Counted from the first letter of the stretch, positions 34,272 to 43,073 are shown. The stretch: 64,000 nucleotides of DNA from Polyangium spumosum (GCF_009649845.1 NZ_WJIE01000005.1:744001-808000), one strand, 5' to 3'. A program made the numbers and translations. Notes: generated from the sequence alone by a model not told the origin.

Positions 34272-36041
34272 TCAGGCCTGCTGAGGCTCCGGCTTGACCC
34301 CGCCCATCGCGGCCGCGAAGCGCGCCGCAGACGAGGCGAGGAACTTCTTGCGCTCGACCGGCTCGAGCAACCCGACCACGAGCGCCACGAAGCCGGCGAG
34401 CGTGGCGACGGCGACGAAGCCCTGCGTGATGTCCGCGAGGAGCTTCAGCCACGAATCCGCCGCCGGGCCCGCGTTGCGGAGCGCCAGCACGACCACGCCC
34501 GTCACCATCATGTTGGCGATGGCGAGCGGCAGGAGCTTGGTCCAGCCGAGCTTCATGAGCTGGTCGTAACGGAAGCGCGGCAAGGTCCAGCGGAAGAAGA
34601 TCTGCACCCACGTGACGAAGATCGTCTTCCCGAAGAACGCGAGCGCCGAGATGATGCTCACCGCGAGGTGCGTCATCTTGTACTGGAAGAGCATCGTGTC
34701 GCCGAACGCGATCGTGATGCCGTCCGCGTGCAGGAAGGGCAGCGAGTAGCCGCCGAAGAAGAGCGCGACGAGCAGGGCGCTCGAGAAGGCGAGCTCGATG
34801 TACTCGCCCGTCATGAACATGCCCCACTTGAAGCCGGAGTACTCGAGGAAGTAACCGGCGACGATCTCGCTCTCGCCCTCGGGCTGATCGAAGGGCACGC
34901 GCTTCGTCTCCGCGCAAAGCGCCGTCAGGAACAGGATGAACCCGAGCGGCTGCACGAACACGCCCCACGCGTTCGCGCCCTGCCACACGGCCATGTCGCT
35001 CATGCGGACGCTGCCGTAGACGAGGAAGAGGCCGACGAGCGACAGGCCCATCGCCACCTCGTACGAGACCATCTGGCTCGACGCGCGCAGGCCGCCGAGG
35101 AGCGCGAACTTGTTGTCGCTCGCCCAGCCCGCGATGGCCGCGCCGATGATGCCCGTGCCCGCGATGCCGAAGATGTAGAGGATGCCGACGTTGAGGTCGA
35201 TGATCTGCATCTTCACGAGGAAGCCGTTGCACGCGCCGCTCGCCGGGACCGTGGCCACGAGGTTGCCGAGGTCCGAGAAGTCGAACGTGCCGTTCCGGTT
35301 GCCGTCCGTGAAGCAGAGGTCCGGGCCGAAGGGGACGACGGCCATCACCGCGATCGCCGAGAAGACCGCCAGCATCGGCGCGAGTCCGTGCAGGATGCGG
35401 TCGGCGTTCTTCGGGATGAAGTCTTCCTTCCAGATCATCTTGATCGAGTCGGCGATCGCGTGGAGCGTGCCGGCGAGGCGCAGCGGGATCGGGCCGTCAG
35501 GCACGCGCGAGGTCGCGTAGAGCGCGACGATCAGGAAGACGCCGCCGAGCACGAAGCCCGAGACCTGCGCGGCGAGCGGCATCGACGCGGGAGGCACGAG
35601 GCGCCCCGCCACGAGGCCGAGCGCGTGCACGCCGAGGCCCGCGAAGAAGAACGATCGCGGGTCCACGTCCGCGAACATCTCCTCCGCCTTGTTGATCGCG
35701 CCGCCGCTCCGCACCTTCGCGCAGAGCACGAGCAGGCTGAACCAGCCGACGAGGATCGCGAGCTGCACGTTCACCGTGAACCGCTCGGCCGCCGCGCGGC
35801 CCGCGAGCGCGCCGAGCGACGAGAAGATCGCGAGCACGCCGAAGAGCGCAGGCGGCAGGAGCACGATCCCACGCGCCAGCATGTTCGGCAGGTGCACGAC
35901 CGCGCGGTTCGGGCCCACGCGGTCCTGCACCATCGCTCCTTGACGGCGATCTGCCCACGTGCAGAGCGCCGCCATGTTCAAGAAGAACAGGAGCATGATG
36001 AGGACCTTGACGACCGAAAGGACAATCTCGACGGCACTCAT
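34272..36041 (-). CDS. nuoH: NADH-quinone oxidoreductase subunit H, extended
   Basis: 589 residues; typical NuoH is about 320-430. NuoH forms the quinone-access channel at the foot of complex I. The C-terminal two thirds are normal: GTLHAIADSIKMIWKEDFIP (191-210), GWASDNKFALLGGLRASSQMVSYE, LTALCAETKRVPFDQPEGESEIVAGYFLEYSG and TLPRFRYDQLMKLGWTKLLP. The motif that usually reads R-x-GPNR-x-G-x-x-G-x-x-Q-x-x-AD-x-x-K is interrupted: RVGPNRA ends at 47 and resumes near 188. The roughly 140 residues between hold about four hydrophobic helices. A second oddity is the loop DGNRNGTFDFSD (246-257), which fits a calcium-binding EF-hand/dockerin loop. The start ATG is four bases inside nuoG (ATGA overlap). 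Confidence 0.92.
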   Translation of the reverse strand: MSAVEIVLSVVKVLIMLLFFLNMAALCTWADRRQGAMVQDRVGPNRAVVHLPNMLARGIVLLPPALFGVLAIFSSLGALAGRAAAERFTVNVQLAILVGWFSLLVLCAKVRSGGAINKAEEMFADVDPRSFFFAGLGVHALGLVAGRLVPPASMPLAAQVSGFVLGGVFLIVALYATSRVPDGPIPLRLAGTLHAIADSIKMIWKEDFIPKNADRILHGLAPMLAVFSAIAVMAVVPFGPDLCFTDGNRNGTFDFSDLGNLVATVPASGACNGFLVKMQIIDLNVGILYIFGIAGTGIIGAAIAGWASDNKFALLGGLRASSQMVSYEVAMGLSLVGLFLVYGSVRMSDMAVWQGANAWGVFVQPLGFILFLTALCAETKRVPFDQPEGESEIVAGYFLEYSGFKWGMFMTGEYIELAFSSALLVALFFGGYSLPFLHADGITIAFGDTMLFQYKMTHLAVSIISALAFFGKTIFVTWVQIFFRWTLPRFRYDQLMKLGWTKLLPLAIANMMVTGVVVLALRNAGPAADSWLKLLADITQGFVAVATLAGFVALVVGLLEPVERKKFLASSAARFAAAMGGVKPEPQQA

Positions 36042-37663
36042 GCGCTCACCTCGGGCTTCGCGGCCCGATCCGCGTCACGGCTCGGGGCGGGCGCCTCGGG
36101 CGTCATCGCCCGACGCACCTCCGCGAGCGTCTTGAAGGTCATCGCGTAGCCGAGCTCCTTGCCGAGCTTCGACACGAGCTCCCAGCCCGGACGCGCGTCG
36201 CCGCGCGCCTTGAGCGCGCGCTCGCTCTTCTGCGCGAGGCCCTGGCGGTTGACGTACGTGCCGTCCTGCTCCGCCCACGCCGTCGCGGGCAGCGCGACGT
36301 GCGCGGCGCGCGCGAGCGGCCCGTCGTGCGCGGCGATCGTCACCACGCCCTTGAGCTTCGACAGCGCGCTCTCGGCGTCCTTCGCCTCGACCTCGATCTC
36401 GGCGCCGAGCGCGATCACGAACGAGTACTTGCCCGCCTTGATCGCGTCGAAGAGCGCCGCGATCGGCTTCGGCGCGGGCGCGTTCGCGAGCTGCATGACG
36501 CCGAGCGTGTTCGGGTTCTTGTCCTCGCTCATGAGGATCTCGTCCCCGCGACCGAGCGGACGACCCGACACGTAGAGGTCCTTCGCGCCGATGAACGTCT
36601 TCGCGAGCGTGAGCAGCGCGTAGTTGTCCTCGTTCGAGTGCTGCGCGCTGAGCACCACGGCGACCCGCGCCGGATCGTCCTTGATCCCCGCGAGCTGATC
36701 CTTCGCCGCCGCGAGCGCGTCTTCGAGGCTCGCGTCCTCGCCGCCGACGAGCGCCGCGCCGAGGCGACCCTCGACCGCGCGCTTGTACGAGAGCATGCCC
36801 TCGTCGCACATCCAGTACTTGTTGACCTCTTCGTTGTCGCGCGGGCGATGCCGATGCGGCGTGTTCGTCCGCGGATCGTAGTCGAGGTAGGCGTTGCAGC
36901 CCGTCGCGCAGCCCTGGCAGATCGTGCGGGCGCTGCGGAGGAACCACACGCGCGCCTTGAAGCGGAAATCCTTGGAGGTCAAAGCACCGACGGGGCAGAC
37001 GTGCTCCGTCATGAGCGTGTAGTCGTGGTCGAGCTCGCGGTCCGGCGAGACCACGATCTCGTTCAGGTTGCCGCGCTCGCGCACGCTGAGGATCGGGTCC
37101 TTGGCGATCTCGGCCGTGAAGCGGACGCAACGCGTGCACACGATGCAGCGCTCGGCGTCGTAGACGATGGTCGGCCCGAAGACGACGGCCTTCGGCTTGT
37201 GCACGACCTCCTGCTGCATGCGCTTGCCCGTGCCCTGATGCTCGAGCCAGTAGTCCTGCAGGCGGCACTCGCCGGCCTGATCGCAGATCGGGCAGTCGAC
37301 CGGGTGGTTCAGGAGCAAGAGCTCCTGCACCGCGCCGCGCGCCTCCTCGACGTGATCGCTGCCCTCGGAGAGGACCTCCATGCCCGGCGCGCAGGCCTGC
37401 TGGCAGGCAGGTACGAGCTTCGGCTTGCGGGCGGGGACGTAGTCCTTTTTCTCCGGGTCCCAGCGCAGGATGTCGAGCTGCAGCGCGGGGCGGCCGGGGG
37501 GCGGCGCGACCTCCACGAGGCACATGCGGCAGTTCGCGGCGACGGAGAGGCCCGGGTGCCAGCAGTAGTGGGGGATGTCGATGCCGGCGCGGTGCGCCGC
37601 CTTGATGATGGTGTCCCCTTGCTCGAAGGGGATCTCGCGCCCGTCGATCTTGATCGTAGCCAT
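36038..37663 (-). CDS. nuoG: NADH-quinone oxidoreductase subunit G (short form)
   Basis: 541 residues, shorter than E. coli NuoG (about 900). Iron-sulfur sites in order: [2Fe-2S] with HYCWHPGLSVAANCRMC and CQQAC; the His/Cys3 cluster HPVDCPICDQAGECRLQDYW; [4Fe-4S] CIVCTRCVRF and HVCPVGAL; and a molybdopterin-domain type cluster TICQGCATGCNAY with a distant Cys in YWMCDEG (N7-like). The rest of the molybdopterin-oxidoreductase domain is reduced to about 250 residues (LYVSGRPLGRGDEI, HVALPATAWAEQDGTYVNRQGLAQ). It should carry electrons from NuoF/E, which are not encoded here. It follows nuoD by one base. Confidence 0.93.
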   Translation of the reverse strand: MATIKIDGREIPFEQGDTIIKAAHRAGIDIPHYCWHPGLSVAANCRMCLVEVAPPPGRPALQLDILRWDPEKKDYVPARKPKLVPACQQACAPGMEVLSEGSDHVEEARGAVQELLLLNHPVDCPICDQAGECRLQDYWLEHQGTGKRMQQEVVHKPKAVVFGPTIVYDAERCIVCTRCVRFTAEIAKDPILSVRERGNLNEIVVSPDRELDHDYTLMTEHVCPVGALTSKDFRFKARVWFLRSARTICQGCATGCNAYLDYDPRTNTPHRHRPRDNEEVNKYWMCDEGMLSYKRAVEGRLGAALVGGEDASLEDALAAAKDQLAGIKDDPARVAVVLSAQHSNEDNYALLTLAKTFIGAKDLYVSGRPLGRGDEILMSEDKNPNTLGVMQLANAPAPKPIAALFDAIKAGKYSFVIALGAEIEVEAKDAESALSKLKGVVTIAAHDGPLARAAHVALPATAWAEQDGTYVNRQGLAQKSERALKARGDARPGWELVSKLGKELGYAMTFKTLAEVRRAMTPEAPAPSRDADRAAKPEVSA

Positions 37664-37664
37664 C

Positions 37665-38879
37665 TCAGTGATCGCACTCCCCGCCGATCATGTTGAGGGA
37701 ACCGAACGTCGGCACGACGTCCGGGATCATCAGGCCCGTGATGAGCTGCTCGAGGCCCTGCGTGGTGGCGAAGCAGGGGGGCCGGATGCGCACGCGGTAG
37801 GGCGTGCCGCCGCCGTCGGAGACCATGTAGAAGCCGAGCTCGCCGTTGCCCGCCTCGGTGTACGAGTAACACTCGCCCGCCGGGACCTTGATGCCCTCCA
37901 TCACGATCTTGAAGTGCTGGATGGTGGCCTCGATGGTCGTGTACACCTCCTGCTTCGGCGGCAGGACGATGCGCGGATCGTCGATGTTGATCGGGCCCTC
38001 GTCCGGCATCTGATCGAGCGCCTGCTCGATGATCCGCGCCGTCTGCCGGATCTCCTCCTGGCGACACATGAACCGGTCGTAGTTGTCGCCCGTCGTGCCC
38101 ACCGGAACGTCGAACTCCATCCGGTCGTAGACCAGGTACGGATGCGCGCGGCGCACGTCGTAGGGCACGCCCGAGGCGCGCAGCACGACGCCCGTCCAGC
38201 CGAGCGCGAGCGCGTCCTCCTTCGACATCACGCCGACGTTCTCGAGCCGGTCGAGGAAGATGCGGTTCTTCAGCAGGAGCTTCTCGCCCTCGCTGATGAG
38301 CTGCAGCACGCGCGGCACGCCCGCGCGGACCATGTCCTTGAAGTACTTCGTCGGCGGGTTCGCCATGCCGCCCACGCGGCCGAAGCTGTGCGTGACGCGC
38401 GCGCCCGTCTCCTCCTCGAAGATGTCCCAGATGATCTCGCGGGCGCGGGCGAAGTAGAGGAACGGCGTGAACGCGCCGAGCTCCATGCACATCGCGCCCG
38501 AGCAGATCATGTGGTCGCAGAGGCGCGCGAGCTCGCCGAGCACCACGCGGTAGTACTGGCAGCGCTCGGGCACCGTCACGCCGAGCATCTTCTCCACCGC
38601 GAGCGCGAAGCCCACGTTGTTCAGCATCGGCGAGACGTAGTTGCAGCGGTCGACGTAGGGGAAGATCTGCGTCCAGGTCCCCCGCTCGCACATCTTCTCG
38701 AAGCCGCGGTGCAGATATCCGATCTGCACGTCGGCCTTCTGGATCATCTCACCCGAGAGCTCGAGCACGATGCGCACCGTCCCGTGCATCGCCGGGTGGG
38801 ACGGGCCCATGTTGAGCATCATCGGCTCGCTGGGCAGCTCGAGGAGGCCCTCCTCGAGGTCACGATCCAAGGGTTCCAT
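37665..38879 (-). CDS. nuoD: NADH-quinone oxidoreductase subunit D
   Basis: 404 residues, the hydrogenase-like large subunit next to the quinone site. Conserved blocks: LNMGPSHPAMHGTVRIVLELSG, QIGYLHRGFEKMCE, PYVDRCNYVSPMLNNVGFALAVEK, CDHMICSGAMCMELGAFTPFLY, FGRVGGMANPP, DNYDRFMCRQEE, KVPAGECYSYTEAGNGELGFYMVSDGG and the C-terminal PTFGSLNMIGGECDH. The GPSHPAMHG His and the C-terminal Asp are quinone-site residues. It is three bases after nuoC and is followed by nuoG rather than nuoE. Confidence 0.96.
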   Translation of the reverse strand: MEPLDRDLEEGLLELPSEPMMLNMGPSHPAMHGTVRIVLELSGEMIQKADVQIGYLHRGFEKMCERGTWTQIFPYVDRCNYVSPMLNNVGFALAVEKMLGVTVPERCQYYRVVLGELARLCDHMICSGAMCMELGAFTPFLYFARAREIIWDIFEEETGARVTHSFGRVGGMANPPTKYFKDMVRAGVPRVLQLISEGEKLLLKNRIFLDRLENVGVMSKEDALALGWTGVVLRASGVPYDVRRAHPYLVYDRMEFDVPVGTTGDNYDRFMCRQEEIRQTARIIEQALDQMPDEGPINIDDPRIVLPPKQEVYTTIEATIQHFKIVMEGIKVPAGECYSYTEAGNGELGFYMVSDGGGTPYRVRIRPPCFATTQGLEQLITGLMIPDVVPTFGSLNMIGGECDH

Positions 38880-38882
38880 GGC

Positions 38883-39464
38883 TCAGTTCGTCTCCTCGCC
38901 CCGCGGGTAGTCGTGGGTCTGTCGACCAAACGGCATGCCCTCGTCGAGGCCGAAGGGGGGGAGTTTGTCGGGGACGTTGCGCAGCTCGACGAGCGGCTGA
39001 ATCTTGTCCGCCGGATAATCCTTGCGAAGCGGGTACCCGACGAACTCGGGGTACATCAGGATCCGCCGCAGATCGGGGTGACCCTTGAAGTGCACCCCGA
39101 ACATGTCGAAGCACTCGCGCTCGAACCAGTTCGCGCCTATCCAGACGGACACGAGCGAGTCGATCTCCACGCCGTTCGCGTCGTCGTCGCCGATCCGCGC
39201 CTTCAGCCGGATGCGGTGGTTTCGCTCGAACGAGTGCAGGTGCAGCACCACCTCGAAGCGCGGCGTCTGCCGGCCGAGCCAGTCGACCGCCGTGAGGTCG
39301 ACGAACATGTTCATCGCGCACTGCGGATCGTCCCGGAGAAACTTGGCGATCTCGAGCCACTTCTCGGGGTTCACCACCGCCGTGTCGTCGCCGAACTGCG
39401 AGTGGGTCTCGTAGATGTCGGCGCCGAACCGGCTCTTCAGGATTTCGAGGACGCGCTTGCTCAT
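38883..39464 (-). CDS. nuoC: NADH-quinone oxidoreductase subunit C
   Basis: 193 residues, the 30 kDa subunit of the peripheral arm. Landmarks: FVDLTAVDWLGR, FEVVLHLHSFERNHRIRLKARI, SVWIGANWFERECFDMFGVHFKGHPDLRRILMYPEFVGYPLRKDYP. The start ATG at 39464 overlaps the nuoB stop (ATGA). It is separate from nuoD rather than fused. Confidence 0.95.
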   Translation of the reverse strand: MSKRVLEILKSRFGADIYETHSQFGDDTAVVNPEKWLEIAKFLRDDPQCAMNMFVDLTAVDWLGRQTPRFEVVLHLHSFERNHRIRLKARIGDDDANGVEIDSLVSVWIGANWFERECFDMFGVHFKGHPDLRRILMYPEFVGYPLRKDYPADKIQPLVELRNVPDKLPPFGLDEGMPFGRQTHDYPRGEETN

Positions 39465-40048
39465 GTTGCGGTGCTCTTCTTGCCGAGCCTCACGAGGTTG
39501 CCCGCTTGCACGGTGGGATCGCGCCGCGGCTTGACGATCGCGGGCGTGCGATCCCCCCGCGCGATCTTGTCCTGCAGGAGCAAGAGGCCGTCGATCACGG
39601 CCTCCGGGCGCGGGGGGCAGCCAGGGACGTAGACGTCGACGGGGATGACTTTGTCGATGCCCGCGAGCGTCGTGTAGTTGTCGTAGAAGCCGCCGCACGA
39701 CGCGCACGTGCCGAAGGCGAAGACGTACTTCGGGTCCGCCATCTGCTCGTAGATGCGCTTGAGCGCGGGCGCCTGGCGCTGGCTGATCGTGCCGACGACC
39801 CAGAGCAGGTCCGACTGGCGCGGCGAGAAGCGCGGCGCCTCGGCGCCGAAGCGCGCCATGTCGAAGCGAGGGCTCGCCATGGCCATGAACTCCATGGCGC
39901 AGCACGCCGTGATGAACGGGTACTGGAACAGCGAGTACTTCCTCGCCCAGTTCAAGAGCGCATCGAACTTCGTCGTGGCGAAGCCGGTCTCCGATCCCTC
40001 GAGGACCTGGATCGTCGTGCCAGCGCCGCCAGAGGTCATTTCTCCCAT
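39461..40048 (-). CDS. nuoB: NADH-quinone oxidoreductase subunit B
   Basis: 195 residues. NuoB holds cluster N2, the last in the chain before quinone. The ligands are visible: ITACCAMEFMAMASPRFD (tandem Cys), FAFGTCASCGGFYDNY and DVYVPGCPPRPEAVIDGLLLL. Two starts are possible: ATG at 40048, with AGGAG seven bases upstream (chosen), or ATG at 40039, which makes an ATGA overlap with nuoA. The tail after the last helix (about 30 residues) is basic. Confidence 0.95.
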   Translation of the reverse strand: MGEMTSGGAGTTIQVLEGSETGFATTKFDALLNWARKYSLFQYPFITACCAMEFMAMASPRFDMARFGAEAPRFSPRQSDLLWVVGTISQRQAPALKRIYEQMADPKYVFAFGTCASCGGFYDNYTTLAGIDKVIPVDVYVPGCPPRPEAVIDGLLLLQDKIARGDRTPAIVKPRRDPTVQAGNLVRLGKKSTAT

Positions 40049-40392
40049 TCGAGGGCTCCTTTCTTCCAGATGTAGAGCAGCGCCACCACGAGCATGAGGA
40101 TGAACGAGCCCATGGTCGCGAGGCCGATCCAGCCGAGGTTCTTGAACTCCACCGTCCACGGGTAGATGAGCACCGCTTCGATGTCGAAGACCACGAAGAG
40201 GATCGCCGTGAGGTAGAACTTGACGCTCGGCTTCACGAAGCGACCGCCCGTCGTTTCGCTCCCGCACTCGTACGGGATCATCTTCTCCGGCGTCGGGTTC
40301 TTCGGTCCGAGCAACGTGCTGATCGTGAACAAGGCGCCTGCGACGACCATCGCCACGATCAAGAGCAGGAAGAGGGGGACGTAGGTGGACAT
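40036..40392 (-). CDS. nuoA: NADH-quinone oxidoreductase subunit A
   Basis: 118 residues with three transmembrane helices (VPLFLLLIVAMVVAGALFTIS, FYLTAILFVVFDIEAVLIYPW, IGLATMGSFILMLVVALLYIW). The PYECGSE loop after helix 1 and FDIEAVLIYPW are family hallmarks; the loop Cys is kept. It is the first gene of the operon. Upstream lies a triple GGAG repeat and a promoter about 170 bases away. Confidence 0.96.
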   Translation of the reverse strand: MSTYVPLFLLLIVAMVVAGALFTISTLLGPKNPTPEKMIPYECGSETTGGRFVKPSVKFYLTAILFVVFDIEAVLIYPWTVEFKNLGWIGLATMGSFILMLVVALLYIWKKGALEWEK

Positions 40393-40396
40393 CGTT

Positions 40397-40423
40397 TGCT
40401 CCGGGTGCTCCGGGTGCTCCGGA
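40397..40423 (-). repeat. Three tandem copies of a 9-base unit with SD-like core before nuoA
   Basis: TGCTCCGGG repeats at 40397-40405 and 40406-40414, with a third copy at 40415-40423 that differs only in its last base. On the minus strand each copy contains CCGGAGCA, so GGAG occurs three times at 9-base steps before the nuoA ATG. Only the last one has normal spacing (7 bases). Confidence 0.7.
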
Positions 40424-40560
40424 GACGCGGTGTACTCCGGATGAAGGACCGACCGAAGAGGCTCTCGCGCGCCTCTCGCGATCGCTCGCGATCACGAGCG
40501 GGCGCTGCCAGGCTCCGAGACGCAGCGAAATCCGTGCGATCTCGGCACAATCGCCGCGGC

Positions 40561-40589
40561 TATGTAGCTTTGGGGTTCTGGGGTGTCAA
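40561..40589 (-). promoter_or_regulatory. Sigma-70-type promoter of the nuo operon
   Basis: On the minus strand, TTGACA (40589-40584) is followed after 17 bases by TACATA (40566-40561). The predicted leader to the nuoA ATG is about 160 bases. It is the only good match in the 256-base gap (40393-40648), which holds no gene. Confidence 0.65.
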
Positions 40590-40648
40590 TTGGGCGGGGG
40601 GTTTGGGGGCGAAGCTCGCTCGCGAGCGGAACCCCATGCACGAAATGA

Positions 40649-41767
40649 TCAGCTCTTCGCGCTCAGCACGAGCCCACGGAACGCCGTCAGCGCCGTGCCG
40701 AGCCGGGTCTCGATCTCGCGGATCTCCTCCATGAGCTCCGCGTCGGGGACGCCCGCCGTCCGGGCCTCCCGCACACACGCGAGCGCGGCCACGTACCGCT
40801 GCCGCTTCACGTACGCCTTCGCCAGGAGCGGCCAGATGAGCTTGGGCGGCGCACCGAGGCTCGCCGCGCGCCGGAGCCCGCCGATGGCCTCCCCCGCGCG
40901 CCCGTTCTCGAGCTGCGCCTCCCCGAGCCGGCGGAAGATGTCCGCCGCCGCCGCCCCATCCTGCGCGTACTGCACCGCGAGGCGCATGACCTCCTCGCCC
41001 TGGTGCTCCTCGCCGAGCTTCACGCACGCCGTGCCGAGCAGGCCGAGCCCCTTGGCGATGAGCGCGCGCGCGTCGGTCGTCAACATCTGTCCCTCGGGCG
41101 TGCGCAGGAAGATCGCAAGGGGCGCCGGACACGCGCCGAGGAGCTGCACCACGCGCGACCAATCGCCACGCTGGCTCGCCGCCTCGGCCTCCGCGACGCG
41201 CGTCAGATCGATCGCCGACCGCGAGCCGGCCGAGGCGCGCTCGAGCTCTTCACGCACGTGCGCGCGGATGCGCGCGCGGAACTCGCCGAGCTCGTAGGTC
41301 TGCTCGAGGCCGTCGCGCAGCACGAGCAGCCTCGACGTGCGACCGTCGACGTAGAGCTTGCGCAGGCTGTAGCCGAAGAGCGGCGCGAGCAGGAGGTAAC
41401 GCACCCCGATGTGGAGCTGCAGCGCCTCGATGTCCGTGTCGCGCTCGGGCGGCCCGGGCGTCGCGTCCTCGGTGAGCAACGCGCCGACGAGCCGATGCCG
41501 GAAATCGGCCAGCGTCAGCCGCTGGACCTCGCTCTCTTCTTCCTCGTCGCCCGGAGGCGCGATGACGAAGTCCACGAGGGTGTTGTCGGGGTTGCGGCGG
41601 TCGACCGTGAGCGCGGTGATGCGCGCCCCCGTGATCATCGAGAAGGCGAAGAACGTCTCGCCGACGATGTCGCAGAGCGCCTGAAAGCTGCCGATCCCAT
41701 CGCCGATGCGTTCGAACCAGCCGTCCGTGCGGACCGCATCGAGAGAGAAAACTCGTTCCTTCGCCAT
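40649..41767 (-). CDS. TPR-like helical protein, function unknown
   Basis: 372 residues. The ATG at 41767 gives MAKERVFSLDAVRTDGWFERIG; upstream sequence in the frame is not protein-like. The N-terminal part (about 1-190) is mixed alpha/beta (AFSMITGARITALTVDRRNPDNTLVDF, RRLTLADFRHRLVGALL), then residues about 215-372 form paired helices of TPR type (AAAADIFRRLGEAQLENGRAGEAIGGLRRAASLG, KLIWPLLAKAYVKRQRYVAALACVREA). No signal peptide. The role is unknown; TPR proteins serve as scaffolds. The 213 bases between this gene and the TonB-like gene contain a 7 bp hairpin (41886-41903) and a 6 bp hairpin (41949-41963) but no T-run. Confidence 0.7.
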   Translation of the reverse strand: MAKERVFSLDAVRTDGWFERIGDGIGSFQALCDIVGETFFAFSMITGARITALTVDRRNPDNTLVDFVIAPPGDEEEESEVQRLTLADFRHRLVGALLTEDATPGPPERDTDIEALQLHIGVRYLLLAPLFGYSLRKLYVDGRTSRLLVLRDGLEQTYELGEFRARIRAHVREELERASAGSRSAIDLTRVAEAEAASQRGDWSRVVQLLGACPAPLAIFLRTPEGQMLTTDARALIAKGLGLLGTACVKLGEEHQGEEVMRLAVQYAQDGAAAADIFRRLGEAQLENGRAGEAIGGLRRAASLGAPPKLIWPLLAKAYVKRQRYVAALACVREARTAGVPDAELMEEIREIETRLGTALTAFRGLVLSAKS

Positions 41768-41980
41768 GAGCGGGAGATTGGGGAGAGTCGCACGAGCCGC
41801 GCGGGATGTCACCGCCCGTGGTCGTCGCCGCGCCCAGTGTTGCCCGTCCACCGGGTCGCCGAAAAGCCCCCTTCTACAAAGATTATTGTGGCTCTTGCCA
41901 CAAACCCCCGGAAATCCTGCAGGCCCGCCCACCAATCGACGCAGAGGCCGCGAATTTTTCGCGAACCACGCGTCGCCGGA

Positions 41981-42964
41981 TCAGGTCGCCGGGCGCGCGC
42001 TCGCCGAGGCGCGCACGTGGCGCTTCGCGCGCGCGCCGATGTTCGCCGCGTCGAAGCTCACGCTGCCGCCGAGGCTGTCGCTCGAGCCGCCCTTGTTGAT
42101 GCTCGTGCCGCCCGTGCTGCCGTCCGGCTTCTGGAGCTGCGAGATGACCTCGACCATCACGATCGCGCCCGCCGCGTACGACTCGGGCAGCGTGAACTGA
42201 CGGCTCGCGAGCCGCCCGCTCACGGCGCCCGCGACCGCGCTCCAGTCGCCGGCGTTGCCCGCCGACGAACGCACGACACGCACGCTCGACACGCGACCGC
42301 CGGGCGCGATGCGCACCTCGAGCGTCGCGCGCGCGACGTCGGGCGTCCCCGAGCCACGCACGACGTCGCTGACCACGCTCGCGATCGTGCCCGCGCCCGG
42401 CAGATCCAGGCCGAGCTGCCGGTCCTTCTCGCGCATCACGTCGGCGATGAGCTTGCCGGCGATCTTGCGATCGACCTCGGGCGCAGGCCCGACCGTGGTC
42501 GGCGCCGGTTTTGGTCTGCCCGCCTCGGGGATGACGCCCGGGATCGCCCACGCAGGGCCGCCGATGCCCGGGATCCCCGCGCCCACGCCGGGCACCGCAG
42601 GCGGCGGCGCGCCGTATTCGTCGGGCGCGCCGGCCGACGGCACGGCCGTGGGCACGGGATCGACCTGCTGCGGCTCGACCTGGTTCGGTTGCGCGTTCGG
42701 ATCCACGGCGCGTGGATCGACCGACTCCGTCGTGCGCGGACGCGTGTCGTTCACCGCGACGGCAGGGTCCGGCTCATGCTCGGGCCGCGGTTCGTCCGGG
42801 CGCGTCGGCTCGATCAGCTCGGGCTCGATCTCGATCTCCATGCGCCGCGCCATGCCGGTCGAGATCGCGAGGATCGCGCCCTGGGGACGCGGCGCGACTC
42901 GGGCGACGACCGGGATGAAGAAATGCACCCCGGTGGCGACGAGGACGAACGGGAGAAAGCGCAC
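41981..42964 (-). CDS. TonB-like envelope protein
   Basis: 327 residues. One N-terminal transmembrane segment (FLPFVLVATGVHFFIPVVARV) is followed by a long Pro/Asp/Glu-rich region (about 40-165; PNQVEPQQVDPVPTAVPS), which would span the periplasm, then a C-terminal domain (about 205-290) with the TonB/TolA-type fold: ATLEVRIAPGGRVSSVRVVRSS and FTLPESYAAGAIVMVEVISQ. The last 35 residues are Ser/Gly-rich. TonB couples inner-membrane proton motive force to outer-membrane receptors; without exbBD nearby this may be a stand-alone relative. The start ATG at 42964 puts the membrane segment at residue 3. Confidence 0.7.
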   Translation of the reverse strand: MRFLPFVLVATGVHFFIPVVARVAPRPQGAILAISTGMARRMEIEIEPELIEPTRPDEPRPEHEPDPAVAVNDTRPRTTESVDPRAVDPNAQPNQVEPQQVDPVPTAVPSAGAPDEYGAPPPAVPGVGAGIPGIGGPAWAIPGVIPEAGRPKPAPTTVGPAPEVDRKIAGKLIADVMREKDRQLGLDLPGAGTIASVVSDVVRGSGTPDVARATLEVRIAPGGRVSSVRVVRSSAGNAGDWSAVAGAVSGRLASRQFTLPESYAAGAIVMVEVISQLQKPDGSTGGTSINKGGSSDSLGGSVSFDAANIGARAKRHVRASASARPAT

Positions 42965-43073
42965 CTACAAGGACCTTGGTCCGCGCGCGTCGGCGCCGCA
43001 AGGGAGGAATTTCGAGCCCGCGCGTGGATCGCACGCATGATCGCAAGACACCGCGGATCTCAGCCTTCCGCCT

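Noticed and set aside
33507-36149. An 880-codon open frame on the plus strand opposite nuoI and nuoH
   Set aside because: The minus strand encodes well-conserved complex I subunits here. The shadow frame is charged repeats of R, E, H and D with no homology pattern.
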